DNA of 64,000 nucleotides from Perkinsus olseni. Lineage: Eukaryota; Perkinsozoa; Perkinsida; Perkinsidae. Under the pieces are notes generated by a model that saw only the letters and a list, made by a program, of their open reading frames with translations, was not told the DNA's origin and made no database searches. Below are positions 39,936 to 50,839 of this stretch, piece by piece. Position 1 is the first letter of the stretch. Every line of letters starts with the position of its first letter. The stretch covers positions 62,001-126,000 of the forward strand of contig JABANP010000029.1 of NCBI GenBank assembly GCA_013115135.1, given 5' to 3'. The translations under genes were made by a program, and so were the position numbers.

Positions 39936-41084
39936 GGGGAAAGAAGAATAACAAACTGAAACTTGCGCTCTCCATACCACAGAAGTCACACTAAAATCGT
40001 CGTAATGGATCTTGGTTATAGTGGCTAGACGGCTGCAGCTTAGTCGTCGCTAGAATCTACCCGCTAGCCTAAGCGTGTCACGGACTATCGTGTCACTCAT
40101 GGACCATGATTCATGGTCTTGGTTTCTCTGTACAGCAGATGCAGAGTCTTTAAACATTGATGCATCGACGCATGCGAAGGGCGACCCCATGGTGGTGATT
40201 GAGTAGTTTACGGAGAAAAAAATACGGTTCACGTTGAAATCTGGTGTGGAGACAGTTGCACAAGAATGAAGCGTCTTAACCTATCAAAACCACTCTGCTC
40301 ATAGCGTTGAGTGTTGTTGCTCTTGTTGCCTCACGCAACCGACAAACTGTGTATACCATCATCACGAAGGCCCATTAAAGTGGGCCACCAACGCCAGCAT
40401 CGAATGCATCATCAGGACCCAGAAGGTTCACTCGTGCTCGGTTCTCGATGCTCCAGCCATTCGTTCTCAGGGAGTGCGTTCTTCTGTTACTGTTTGTTCA
40501 GTGAAAGAGGGGTTAACAGCGGTGCTCGACATTCGAGGTCCGTTAATCTCAACCAGCAAAAGTAGACGGTCCTTCCTGCACATGGCCGTCGGATCTATTA
40601 CACCGAGCCGGTTGCAGCAGCCAAATCTTTAGTATTTAGCCTCTCGATTCCCTCAGGGAAACGTTAGTATACGGTGACAAATATGAGTTTTCAGCTCTTA
40701 AGTCACTGTACTCCGTGTGTATGAGTCCGTTTTTTCGGTGGTGGAAAACGTCAAGGTTATAATATTACAGCTGTCAAGTCTGTTTGAACCCACCCCGCTT
40801 CTTCACAGTCATCAAGGGTGAAGCTGGGCGTCAACGCCGCCCCCGCAGCAGCAGCCTCTCGCGGTGAGATGGGATCCGCGATACAATCACTACCACACAA
40901 GGTCTTCATCGCAAATGAAATAAAATATAAAGCAAGTGGTGAAATAAATAGTACCGTTGAAATAACTTACTCGACGAGCGTATAATATTCATAATGAGCG
41001 TAAGGGTCAAGGTATAAGAACTAAACTAAAGGGGGTTATTATTGGTTTATCATAAACCGTTTATGGTCCTCGAGAAATAGTAGA
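39936..41084. other. Duplicated spacer between asparaginase and peptide gene (right arm)
   Basis: No gene recognised; presumably holds the promoter of asparaginase. Partly aligned with 33726-34951. Confidence 0.45.
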
Positions 41085-41420
41085 CTAGCCGTATACGCCA
41101 CCTGGGCAGCATTTGCACCCTGATCCACAATTGCCTACAATAACCCAACACCAAGGCCAGACAACTCCGATGAGGGACTTGATGCAGGCACGGCATGCAA
41201 CACAGGCAGACGAGCCGACATTGGCGGCCAGAGTCTGTGAGTAGGGATTCATAAACGACTCCTGACCCTCTTTGTCGTTGAGCTGGTCATGGTCTTTGGC
41301 AATGACATCCGTCACCATGTGAGTGTTGAACTCTTCTTTACCATCGGCTTCACCGCTCACAACAGAAATGGCGACGGCAACAATGACGAGCAGAATCCTC
41401 ACAGCAACAAAAGGCTTCAT
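41085..41420 (-). CDS. Small secreted Cys-rich peptide precursor (right-arm copy)
   Basis: 111 residues. Signal peptide and acidic middle are nearly identical to the left-arm copy (changes at about two residues). In the eight-Cys core many codons differ: SACVACRACIKS versus SACNSCRACIKS, a codon loss after WCWVIV, and GNCGSGCKCCPGGVYG versus GGCGAGCKCCPGGTYR. All eight cysteines are kept. Function unknown. Confidence 0.75.
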   Translation of the reverse strand: MKPFVAVRILLVIVAVAISVVSGEADGKEEFNTHMVTDVIAKDHDQLNDKEGQESFMNPYSQTLAANVGSSACVACRACIKSLIGVVWPWCWVIVGNCGSGCKCCPGGVYG

Positions 41421-42614
41421 ATCTTTAGCGTAAGCTTGAGGTTGAAAGTTGATTAGATGGTCCGGGCGGAAGAGAGGATAATCACCTCCGTAAGTGTCAC
41501 AGAATGACGCGAAGCCACTCGAACGTGGCGCCATCGACGGTTCGCTTAGAGACAGGTGTGGCCTGTCCCAACTTCTCCCGCCACGGGCAGGTACAGAATC
41601 CAGGATACATGACCTAAATCCAAGGCCTGAAACCTGAGGAGCAGTACAAAACCGAACGAAGTCGAGGCACAAGGGGAGAACTCAAGAGAGAGAACGAATC
41701 CCAAAGCACCGTCGCCAACGACAGCGTGAAGTTAGCGCAAATGTTCTCCCACGTTGTGGTAGGACGCTCTGCCCGCTCCTGTTGGCCAGTGTTCTAGCTG
41801 CGAGATATCGATCGTTCGCTGTACGTAAATCGACTTCGCTCGGCTTTACTCGCTGCTTTTAACTTTTGACTGTGCGGCCCTGTCTGTGTGTACTCGGAGA
41901 TAGACAGTATTTGGCGGGCGCGACTCGCGCCGCGCGAGAGTGTTGAGCGCAGCTTGTATGTGTATGCGTCAAACGATCGATTGCACTCAGAGTCTTTCGG
42001 ATCGACTACCTATAGTATCAATCGACGACTTGTTCACGACGTTGGAGATATCCGCCCACAACGTCACGATCCCCAGGGAAGTGTCACTGGAGTTGTGAAG
42101 CGCCAGCAAGAATGTTTCCTTGTCTTTTGTGTTGCAGCTGTTGTGAAGTTGCGGGGATGCACCCGTATAACACAGGATACGCTCGACTGCTGCCGATAAG
42201 AACGTGAGAGCAACTTATTCAACTCATAAAAGTTCTTAGACCCGAGAGCGCGGCGCCCCAGGGAGGATGATCGCGTGGCTTGCAATGCGTTCATCCTTGG
42301 GTGACTATAAACATTCTCACGGCCTCGCCCTGGCCGGAATCCCGTCTCACTGTAGTTTTCAACTGCCAGTAGCGCCAATCCTTCCAACACTCGATGATAT
42401 ACTAACAGGTACACCTTCCATCACACCTGTAGTACCGCTAGAACGGTGAACACAACAACAAACGTATTTCTCGATGGACGACACACAATGTCTCGTATAT
42501 AAAATATAAACCCGCCTGAGAATGGGGTAAATGTATTGAAAGTGGACACCGCCCATCGATGGTCGAAAGCCAACAGAATTCTCCGGGATCGAAGCGACGG
42601 CGGCGGTGGTCAAC
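41421..42614. other. Duplicated spacer between peptide and PGM (right arm)
   Basis: No gene recognised; near-identical to 32122-33386 next to PGM, with a short palindromic G+C-rich insertion. Confidence 0.5.
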
Positions 42615-44405
42615 TTATCGGGTACCCAAATTGTATTTCTTGGGTTGAAGGAAATAATCGATGACATTGTTAACGACGACTTCCAACTTCTCTTGAGCCT
42701 TCTCCATACTCTCCTTATCGTTAGCCTCACAGTAGTACTTTACCTTGGGCTCGGTACCAGATCCACGAATAGTGACAGTCGCCTGATTGTCAAAGTAGAG
42801 AGTAATCATCTGAGCATCAGGAGTCATCGGTAAAGTGGACTTCTTGTCCTTATTTCTGGAATCATAACCAGTAGTAACATCACGGACATCGGCTATTTTA
42901 GATGAACCCAACTCGGTCTTGTAGTTGCCGTTATTGCGGAACTCATCGAACATCTGCTTCATAACCTTCGGATCATCGCAGATGAAATAACCATTATGTT
43001 GAGCAAAGAAACCAACCATCTTACGAAGTTCATTTAGTCGTTCAAGAAGAGTGATACCTTTCTCCTTACGCCAGTAGTTAGCCATCTCGCACCACACACT
43101 GCAGGCGCTGATACCATCCTTATCGGGAACGCTCATAGTAAGTGCACTTCCCAAGGCCTCCTCGTAAGCCGTACAGTGGACCAGATTCGGGTGTTTGGCG
43201 GTCATTTCCAACGACTTGTTGGCCATCCACTTGAAGCCTGTGAGAGTATCAACATAAACTCCACCGTAGTAATCAGACAAGGCCTTGAGCATCTTAGAGG
43301 ACACCGTCGAGTTGATGACCAGACAATTCTTGGGATCGACACCACGACGATGGGCCATCAACAACTGCCAGTCACCGAAAATGGTACCAAGCTCATCACC
43401 AGTGAACTGATGCCACGACCCGTCCTTCTGCTTCTCGCAAGAAGTAAAACGATCGGCATCGGGATCATTAGCCAATACATAATCAGCATCCTCATCAAGA
43501 GCTTGTTGTTTACTCATATCGAGGGCACCCTTCTCCTCAGGATTTGGGAAAGCTACGGTAGAGAACTCCGGATCAGGATGGGCTTGTGCTTCAACGATTG
43601 AGACACAACTCTTGGGGATACCGAACTTGTCCAGCAAACCAGTCGCAAATGGGAGACCGACACCTTGCATGGCCGTGTAGACGAACTTCAAGTTGCAGTC
43701 CTTATTGAGGTCGGGGAATCGGCATAGTTCATGATACATCTGATCGATGTAGGTGTACAAGGCATCATCGTAGGGGTCAATAGTCTTCGACTGGGCGTCT
43801 GCCTTCAACAGACAAGTGTCTAAATCCAACATATTCAAAGCATCTTCCCACGGCGTCAGATTGTCAGCAATTTTGGCCTCAATCTCAGAATCAACTGGAG
43901 GAATGATTTGAGCACCATTATCGCCGTAGACTTTGAAACCGTTGTATTGCTTCGGGTTGTGAGAGGCCGTCATCTGACCACCAGCCAGAGCATGGAAGTG
44001 AACAATAAGGAAGGGGTTGGAAGGAGTAACACTGGTCTTGTCGATAAGGTAGACTTTAGCACCCTTGGTGAGGAACACAGCCGATGCAACATGGGCGAAC
44101 TGACGGGAATTGTGTCGTCCATCATAGCCGAAGACGACACCCCTCTGGGAGAGAGCATCTTTACCAAACTTCTCGATCAGTTGCATACATAAGCCTTGGG
44201 CAGCTTGCATCACCGTCAAACAATTGATACGATTAAAGCCAGCTCCCATCTCACCACGGAGACCAGCGGTACCGAACTCCATACGATGGTCAGGATTCAA
44301 ACGATCTTCAACCTGCTCGGGTGAGAGCTCCTGGGCTTCCTTCCGAGTGTTCTTATCGAAGTCGAGGGAAAGCCAGTTGTTAACTGCACCTGATGTACTT
44401 GTCAT
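42615..44405 (-). CDS. PGM2: Phosphoglucomutase, PGM2 type (right-arm copy)
   Basis: 596 residues, intronless, differing from the left copy at only about three residues. All functional motifs are retained (TASHNPKQYNGFKVY, ANDPDADRF, RGSGTEPKVKYY). Both copies therefore appear functional. Their very high identity means either a recent duplication or continued gene conversion between inverted arms. Confidence 0.95.
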   Translation of the reverse strand: MTSTSGAVNNWLSLDFDKNTRKEAQELSPEQVEDRLNPDHRMEFGTAGLRGEMGAGFNRINCLTVMQAAQGLCMQLIEKFGKDALSQRGVVFGYDGRHNSRQFAHVASAVFLTKGAKVYLIDKTSVTPSNPFLIVHFHALAGGQMTASHNPKQYNGFKVYGDNGAQIIPPVDSEIEAKIADNLTPWEDALNMLDLDTCLLKADAQSKTIDPYDDALYTYIDQMYHELCRFPDLNKDCNLKFVYTAMQGVGLPFATGLLDKFGIPKSCVSIVEAQAHPDPEFSTVAFPNPEEKGALDMSKQQALDEDADYVLANDPDADRFTSCEKQKDGSWHQFTGDELGTIFGDWQLLMAHRRGVDPKNCLVINSTVSSKMLKALSDYYGGVYVDTLTGFKWMANKSLEMTAKHPNLVHCTAYEEALGSALTMSVPDKDGISACSVWCEMANYWRKEKGITLLERLNELRKMVGFFAQHNGYFICDDPKVMKQMFDEFRNNGNYKTELGSSKIADVRDVTTGYDSRNKDKKSTLPMTPDAQMITLYFDNQATVTIRGSGTEPKVKYYCEANDKESMEKAQEKLEVVVNNVIDYFLQPKKYNLGTR

Positions 44406-44445
44406 AAGTTTGAACTAAAAAATTAATATAACTGCAAAGAAGCGG

Positions 44446-44980
44446 AAACTAATCATGTGAGTCGAGTCAACATCTATTAACATTACATGGATAGGGAGCA
44501 AACAGCGTATGTCCAAGTACTAGCCCTCAGCGTGTAGCACCTGTCCCCTCGTGCGAACACAACCCTTGTCCCTGTACCCCGAGATGGGCTAAGTGTTGAA
44601 GGAGACCGCTTCCATTCCCTTGCTAGACTGTAGACACTGGCGATCCCTGCCCAACCCTCCAATTCACGACTTGCGACTGATCACTATTTTCTCTTGGGGG
44701 CGTCTTCCCCCTCAAAGAAAGAGAGACAGGAGGTCAGTGTCGTTGCACAAACCGACAAGAGTTCAACAGAAGCCCGTGCAGCCGTCTGCTTTCGAGGCAG
44801 CCGAAGCGTTAAATAACAAACTGAGCTAGCTCGGTTGTCTTCGAGTATCATAGTGAATACCTCACGAAAGACTTAAACTGCGATTCCCGACAATTCCTCA
44901 CAGAATCTGCCGACTAAACCAAACCTCATGGTTGAACACTGGAAATGTCCTCACTGTAACACCAAGCGTCATATGGTCCT
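44446..44980. other. Spacer between PGM and the M1 aminopeptidase
   Basis: The sequence loses similarity to the left arm here. No gene recognised. Confidence 0.4.
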
Positions 44981-47900
44981 CTACAGAGGAGCCCCCCAAC
45001 CATCGAGCTTGGTAGTATACTCATCCACTAGCGTCTCCAGCTCAGCGACAGAGCCTTCGAGTGAAGCGCGCAAAGCAATGTTACGTTTTATTCGGTCAAT
45101 GAGTTGACTGGTGGTCCGACCCATCCGTGGGTCGGGGTTCGCTCTCAAAAACTTCAAAACCCGAGCGAGGTCTTCCTCTGTGCTCATATTTTCGCAGACC
45201 AAGACCAGCAGTTTGCTACCTACATAAAAATGACCCTGCCGAGGTTCGAACCCGGGACATTCGAGTGCTCACCGATGCCCATAGCCCCCGAACTCCGGAA
45301 GCGTTCCTGTATCTGTTTCCACCATGTAGTTAACCATTCCCAGACCACTCCCAGCCCCAAGGAGCGGTTATGAGTACAACTCTCGACCACACACCGCCAG
45401 TCCTGAGGGCGAACCTGAAAGGCGGCTTCAAGACCCTGTCAAGGACACCAGCACTCACCACTTGCTTCGGCAACAGCAAGGATAGGATGTCTCTTTGTAT
45501 CTGCTAGGAACAATTCTCACAGCGTCACGCACGGAAAGATGCTACGTCGACATCGGCAACCTCGCCAATAATAGCGAGAGTCTTCTGCTGTCGATCAATG
45601 CTCGCAGGGTGTCGATTCTCGTAATGCTCCAACAGCAGCCTCGCCCGAGCTACCCCTTCCTTAGGGCACGCCACAGCTCCTGCATACACCCAGCCGTGGA
45701 TATCCTCGGGGACCTGACCATCACGGTCCTCACTGCTGGAGTCTCGCTGAGGTACCGAGTCCGGAAGGGAATAGCCTCCCTGTTCGAACAGCCTCGAGCA
45801 CTCCTCGATTGTTGCTGGATCTTGGCAGTCCAGCATGATACGCAATGACCCAACCCTCAGCCCCTGACCATCGATGATAAAGGGAATACAGGAACGCCCG
45901 GCAGGGAATCTTACACGTCCTGCGATACCGTTGGTGACATGGGGAGAGAGGCTGTCCGAGGGCGAGGACCGGAGCGAATCAGGTGATCTCGTCGAGGTCG
46001 CGCAGTAGCGACCCACTAGGATACGACCTGCACCGTAGAACACCACTAGCGATGAGGTGACCCTCGAAGGCTCTTTTACAGAATTTCCCGTAGGCCTCAC
46101 GGAAGCGCGACTTTGGCACTTCACGAGAGCGCGGGAGAATGGGGAAGATGTGGCTGAGAGTATCTGTGAGGAACATAACGACAGAGGGAAGGGCCGAGGG
46201 CTACTCCCGAGTTGAATCCCGACGGTGTCCTCAATATCACCGGTGCTGAAGAACTTCAGGAGAAGTTGGTACCTGCTCCCAGTGCAGTGCCCTCCGAGCC
46301 CTCGGGTGCCTACCATTCTTTGGGTGGCAGACGACCATCAGTCATCGCCATGGTGGAGTCCCGGATAAGACCGATGAGGTCAAGCGGGCTCAGCATGGCC
46401 GGGTCGAGGGACGTTATACGAATGGAGGAGTGGGGGCGAGTACACAACCTGCGACGCTCATCACGCTGTGCTCGACAACAGACGGCCTTACCGAGTAGAA
46501 ACCAGTCGTGTCCGGATTGAGATGAAGGACATCACCCGACGAGAGTGCTATCTTAAAATCAGAATTTGGCAATAATGTGGTACCTGATTCGTCCCTCATC
46601 ATTAAGAATTCGACACCATCCGAGTTAGCTACTGTGAATGGTATGCTTGTTGCTGTTGTTAGATATTATACGATATCGCAATGGTACCTGATGACCCTCA
46701 AGCGACGGCTGAGCACACTGCTGTCCAACGCCTACAATCCACTGTCTCTCCATGTTGTTATTGCCCACAGCGACCTGCCGTATCGACACGGTGTCTTCAT
46801 CCACCACGTCAGCGAGGAGGTAGGGATAGCTACAATGGTATGATCTCGAGAGTTGTGCAGGGAGTGGTATGAGCACCCTTTTTGAGTCGTCCAAGTCTTC
46901 ATCATCACTAGAACTGCTTCATCGCCCAGACATGACCACAGATCGGAAGTACGCGCCGAGGAGTATCTTTCGACTGCGTATCGGACAAGAGTCGACCAGG
47001 CTTCTGGTACTTGTGTCGATCCAGGTAAGTGTGGATCCTCTCCTTAAACCTTGCCATGCCAATGTGTGTGGTTAGCATGTGTATGACAGCTGCCGACTTA
47101 TTATACCTACTCCAGCAGACAATGATCACCACACGACCACGTCGCAGCTCACGAGATGGCGTCGAAGTTATCAAAAGCCTCGCGTCCATCAAGACACGTG
47201 ACCTGAGTAGAAGAGCAGTAGAGAGGCTCGACCAGCATTGACGAGATTCCACCTGTATCGGATGGGAGCTCTCAAGGCAATCGAGCTGCATGGCACGATC
47301 CACCATAGACGTCTGGAATGCTGCCCAGAAGCTGGAGTCCGGGAAACTGGAGAACGCGTATTGAACCTGCTGCTCCGAGCTGCTACTTACATGTAGCTAG
47401 CAGCAGCGTACGACGTCCACGTGGCGAAGCCCTGAGACAAACACTACTGACACGCCCGAGGGGCTACGATGAGCGACCTCGTTCAGCCAGATGTCGTTCC
47501 ACCACTTGATAGTGACGATATTACCAAACCACATGTGGGCGAGTTCATGGCAGACCGTGACGGTGATGCGGTAGATGGCCTCGGCCGAACCCGAGTCCTG
47601 AGGAGAGCATGACCCACTCTGCATCTGCCCGACCCTTACTTCAGTAATGAGAAGGTCCTGTTCACGGAAGGTGATGAGCCCCCAGTTCTCCATGGCTCCA
47701 AAATGATGGTCCGTCACTGCCAGCAAATCGCACCTGCATCTCCATCGACGAGCAAGGGTTGGTTGATCTCACTTAGGGAGAGGGTATTTGGTATGGAAGA
47801 GCTCCGATTCGTAGTACACGAGACACTTGGACGCGATCTCGAGCGCGAAGCTGCCCTGAGAGACGCCGTAAGTCGGACAGCTGCGCGATGGTGGAGCTCA

Positions 47901-50700
47901 CCTTGGAAGCTTGCGATCTACGGCACCATACAGAAACTCGAGGATCTCGGCCCGGCGTATCTGTAAGGAAACGGCATTTCAGACGACGTACCATCAGGGA
48001 GGGACCAACCTTTGCCGGATAGTTGGACGAAGTCACCGACAGCGAATGCTAGGAGATACGATGACATCTTCGGAGTTGGCCTGACAAGATAGTGAATGAA
48101 GGGTCGGGGGTCAAGATCGAGGTATTCGGAAAATGGCTATATTTCCGTGGTCCCATCAAATGCTTGATTAACAAACGATGATGATTACTTTACGAAACAG
48201 GGGTGTCGTCGTTAAAACAGGTAGCAGCACTGTTCCAAGTTTGATATATCGCTCGAGGGGCGGCGATCCACTCGTAATCGCACGGCACTGTGAGCTACAG
48301 GCCGTAGCAAGGATGACTCCTACACAAGCACTTTAGTTCCACTAGTTTGCAAATAAGCTTTCGACCGTAATGAACGGGACACACTGAGCCACAACGGATG
48401 AGATTGTAACAAGGCTTGCTCGCAATGGTCTCGGCAGCAGAAGATGAGGTTAGCTTCGTTTTGCACTGTCCCGCGGGCCTTGCCTCGCTCGGTGTGAATA
48501 AACACTGTCTGAACGGGTACGCCCGCCTTGTGTCACCAACGGAACATGTCAGTGGCTGTCGGAACCCAGACCTCAGCTGGCCCGACTCTTGAAAATAAGA
48601 GATCATATCATTGACGCCTCAGCTCCCAGATTGTTGGGGAACCTCTGGTCGAACTACATAGCGATGAGTCATCGCTCTGTAGTCATCAGGTCATGGCGGT
48701 ACGGAGTCATCGCCGACCTATGAGTCATCGGTATGGTCATCGCCGATGACAATACTGCAATTATTGCAGTGCAATATGCCGTCCTCGTCAGCGGTTAACT
48801 GAGAGTGGCTAGCCTCTTGCAGGTAAGATCGTTGGCCTGAGCATTGTGGAGTCATGACCGGGCAGCAGTAGAATCAACCGGGATGATTGCCACTTCTTGG
48901 AAGGTTGTCATGTTAGCCAATCCTATCTCCACAAGGAGAGCACCGGCTTGACATCAAGGTCCATACGAGTTACTGCCTAGGCTCTTCGACCTGGTGCGGT
49001 CATCTATCCGGAGCAAATAGAACCATCTTCTGCATATACCCGCGCGATTAACAGGCTGACGGGGCGTTCTGTCGGCACCACATCTCAAGAGGTTCTCACG
49101 CGTTCGGTCGCTCTGTGTTGGGCTCCAACAGTTGGAGGGGCATCATCACTATTCGCACAGGGGCTGCTAGAAACCGGACATAACGGAGGGATTCGAAGAT
49201 ACAAGGTAGCGGCAATTCGCCACAGGCACGTAGTTGACCCCCGACTGTGAGCACGCTCCTAGCCTACTCAAATGTGGTCCTGACTCCTGCACACAACTCC
49301 TCCAGAACTTTACGCCGCTTCATCGACGGCATGCCATCTGCCGATTCACTCGACTCCGATACAGCGTACTCCGCCGCCGTACTCATCTGATCGGTATCTG
49401 AGCACACGTCGAGGTATATGTGGCCGAAGCTGGGACTAGACGCGAAGCTCACGCGATCCACAATCCGTCACAGAATCATGCTTCCTTCGTCGTCCCTCAA
49501 AGGATTCCTTCCCGCATGGCGTCTCTCCACTGATCGAAGTCCCGGCCTCTATGTCTTCAGCATGAGCGACGATAGAGTCCTCGGAATCATCGCTGAGTGA
49601 CGATACTCTGGAATAAGTGAACCCCTCCGTCCTCTGCACGGGCATGTTGCCCAAGACCTGATCGTCCACGAAAAGGGGAAGAGGAAGACAACCAAGAACC
49701 CCAACTGCCAGCTTACCGTCACACCGCGTGGGAGCAGACACTGAGACTGTGAATGTAGCTTTCCTGAGATAACGACCCGAGAGGCTCGAGCGCTGTAATG
49801 CCAGAATACTGTGTTACATATCGGGTTCATCCACGCATGGAAGGATCCTCCTCGCGTCCACTGGACAACACTGCGTCACTATCATACCACGCCGTAACGT
49901 GAAAACAGAAGTGTCGCAGGTTGGGTCGCGTTGGAGGTACCTCATGATCGAAACCCCCTCCGTCACGGTACACAGCCCGAGGTGCCCACTCAGATTCATA
50001 GATGCCTCGCGAGTTGCTGTTGATTCTTCCCGAATACTGAAATCGCAGTTCACAGCGAGAATCGGCTGGTATGGGCCTGGACAGCTGTATTTCGATTTCC
50101 TCCAGCTCCGGTCGAGGTATCATCGTGTGAAGTATGGCCACACGCTCATCACTACTGACTAAAACAACCTGACCGGTACGTTCCTCGGCGACTGCCATGC
50201 CTATCCTCCACCTACGTCCGATTTGGCTATGGACAGCTCTGCAGCGTTCAAGCGGATCCTGGAAATACTGGTCGCATGCCGAGTGACCATCCTACATTCA
50301 CCTGCTCACAATGCCTACAACCAGTAGAGACCGGCCGAGGGAGAACTCACCTTCGAACTCCCGATTCTGATATTGTCCTATCAACTCGGACTCAGAATTG
50401 ATCGCGGAGGTCAAGTCAACGTGCAGATGATAACTGCAGCAGCCCGACAGTCGGACGACACACCAGCGCCTCGAAGCTCACCTTTCGACCGTAAGGCCGT
50501 CGTTCCGCAATCTATGCTCGACGCCAGACTCCGTTGAACTACCCGACTCCACCGCTACTGTAGTGCTGCTAGCAGGCAGATCGATCTTCGACTGAACGAC
50601 ACTAGCTTTCGCCCGGTCCTTGCCTCCCTCAACTCACCTGCTTCCCCACCGAACCGACAGGCAGGCAATTCCTGCCCTGAGGCGAGCCGGGAGGTACCAG
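44981..50700 (-). CDS. M1-family zinc aminopeptidase, multi-exon
   Basis: Read from high to low coordinates, exons encode [11 protein letters not shown] (50.3 kb), [22 protein letters not shown] (50.0), [14 protein letters not shown] (49.8), [11 protein letters not shown] and YPLPK (47.8), [14 protein letters not shown] (47.7, substrate-binding GAMEN), [10 protein letters not shown] with WLNE downstream (47.5, the HExxH-18-E zinc site), [18 protein letters not shown] (47.3), [12 protein letters not shown] (46.5), and an ERAP1_C-type helical domain to [14 protein letters not shown] (45.0). This is the complete order of a puromycin-sensitive-type aminopeptidase, which removes N-terminal residues from peptides. 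Exon limits are approximate and the first exon is not fixed. A 1.2-kb gap at 48.05-49.26 appears to be an unusually long intron. The last intron (45220-45272) is of the T-arm type. Confidence 0.85.
45220..45272 (-). repeat. Group 1 introner-like intron (T-arm core) in M1 aminopeptidase
   Basis: 53-nt GT-AG intron starting GTGAGCACTCGAATG, with GTCCCGGGTTCGAACCTCGG and then GTCATTTTTATGTAG. The central block folds as a 5-bp T-stem with a 7-nt TTCGAAC loop, but no D-arm or anticodon arm fits inside the intron. Removal joins AMGIG to [17 protein letters not shown] in frame. Confidence 0.7.
48050..49260. other. Long non-coding stretch within the M1 gene
   Basis: Probable intron about twenty times the local norm. 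At 48660-48760 the 9-mer GAGTCATCG and close variants recur about five times, with a hairpin GGTCATCGCCGATGACC-like. No coding similarity recognised; an inserted element is possible. Confidence 0.4.
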
Positions 50701-50839
50701 CGTCTGCTTGGTCCCCGCTTGTTGTAAGACGGGCATATGCCTTCCCTGAGCTGTTAACTCCAATACGTTACGGATAACGAAGCTTCAACGGCTCCTGCCG
50801 TCTGAATGCCAACAGCTGCTTTGGCCAATTTAACAAACC

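Larger units (their letters stand above)
39828..44445 (-). repeat. Right arm of the large inverted duplication
   Basis: Reverse copy of 30298-35062. It carries PGM, the secreted peptide gene and asparaginase exon 1 on the minus strand. Similarity to the left arm stops just upstream of the PGM start on one side and within asparaginase exon 1 on the other. A G+C-rich, nearly palindromic insertion of about 15 nt at about 41924-41940 (CTCGCGCGGCGCGAG type) is absent from the left arm. Confidence 0.9.

Noticed and set aside
42615..44405. Long open frames antisense to both PGM genes
   Set aside because: They mirror the PGM codon pattern in both arms and have no domain; PGM itself is unambiguous.
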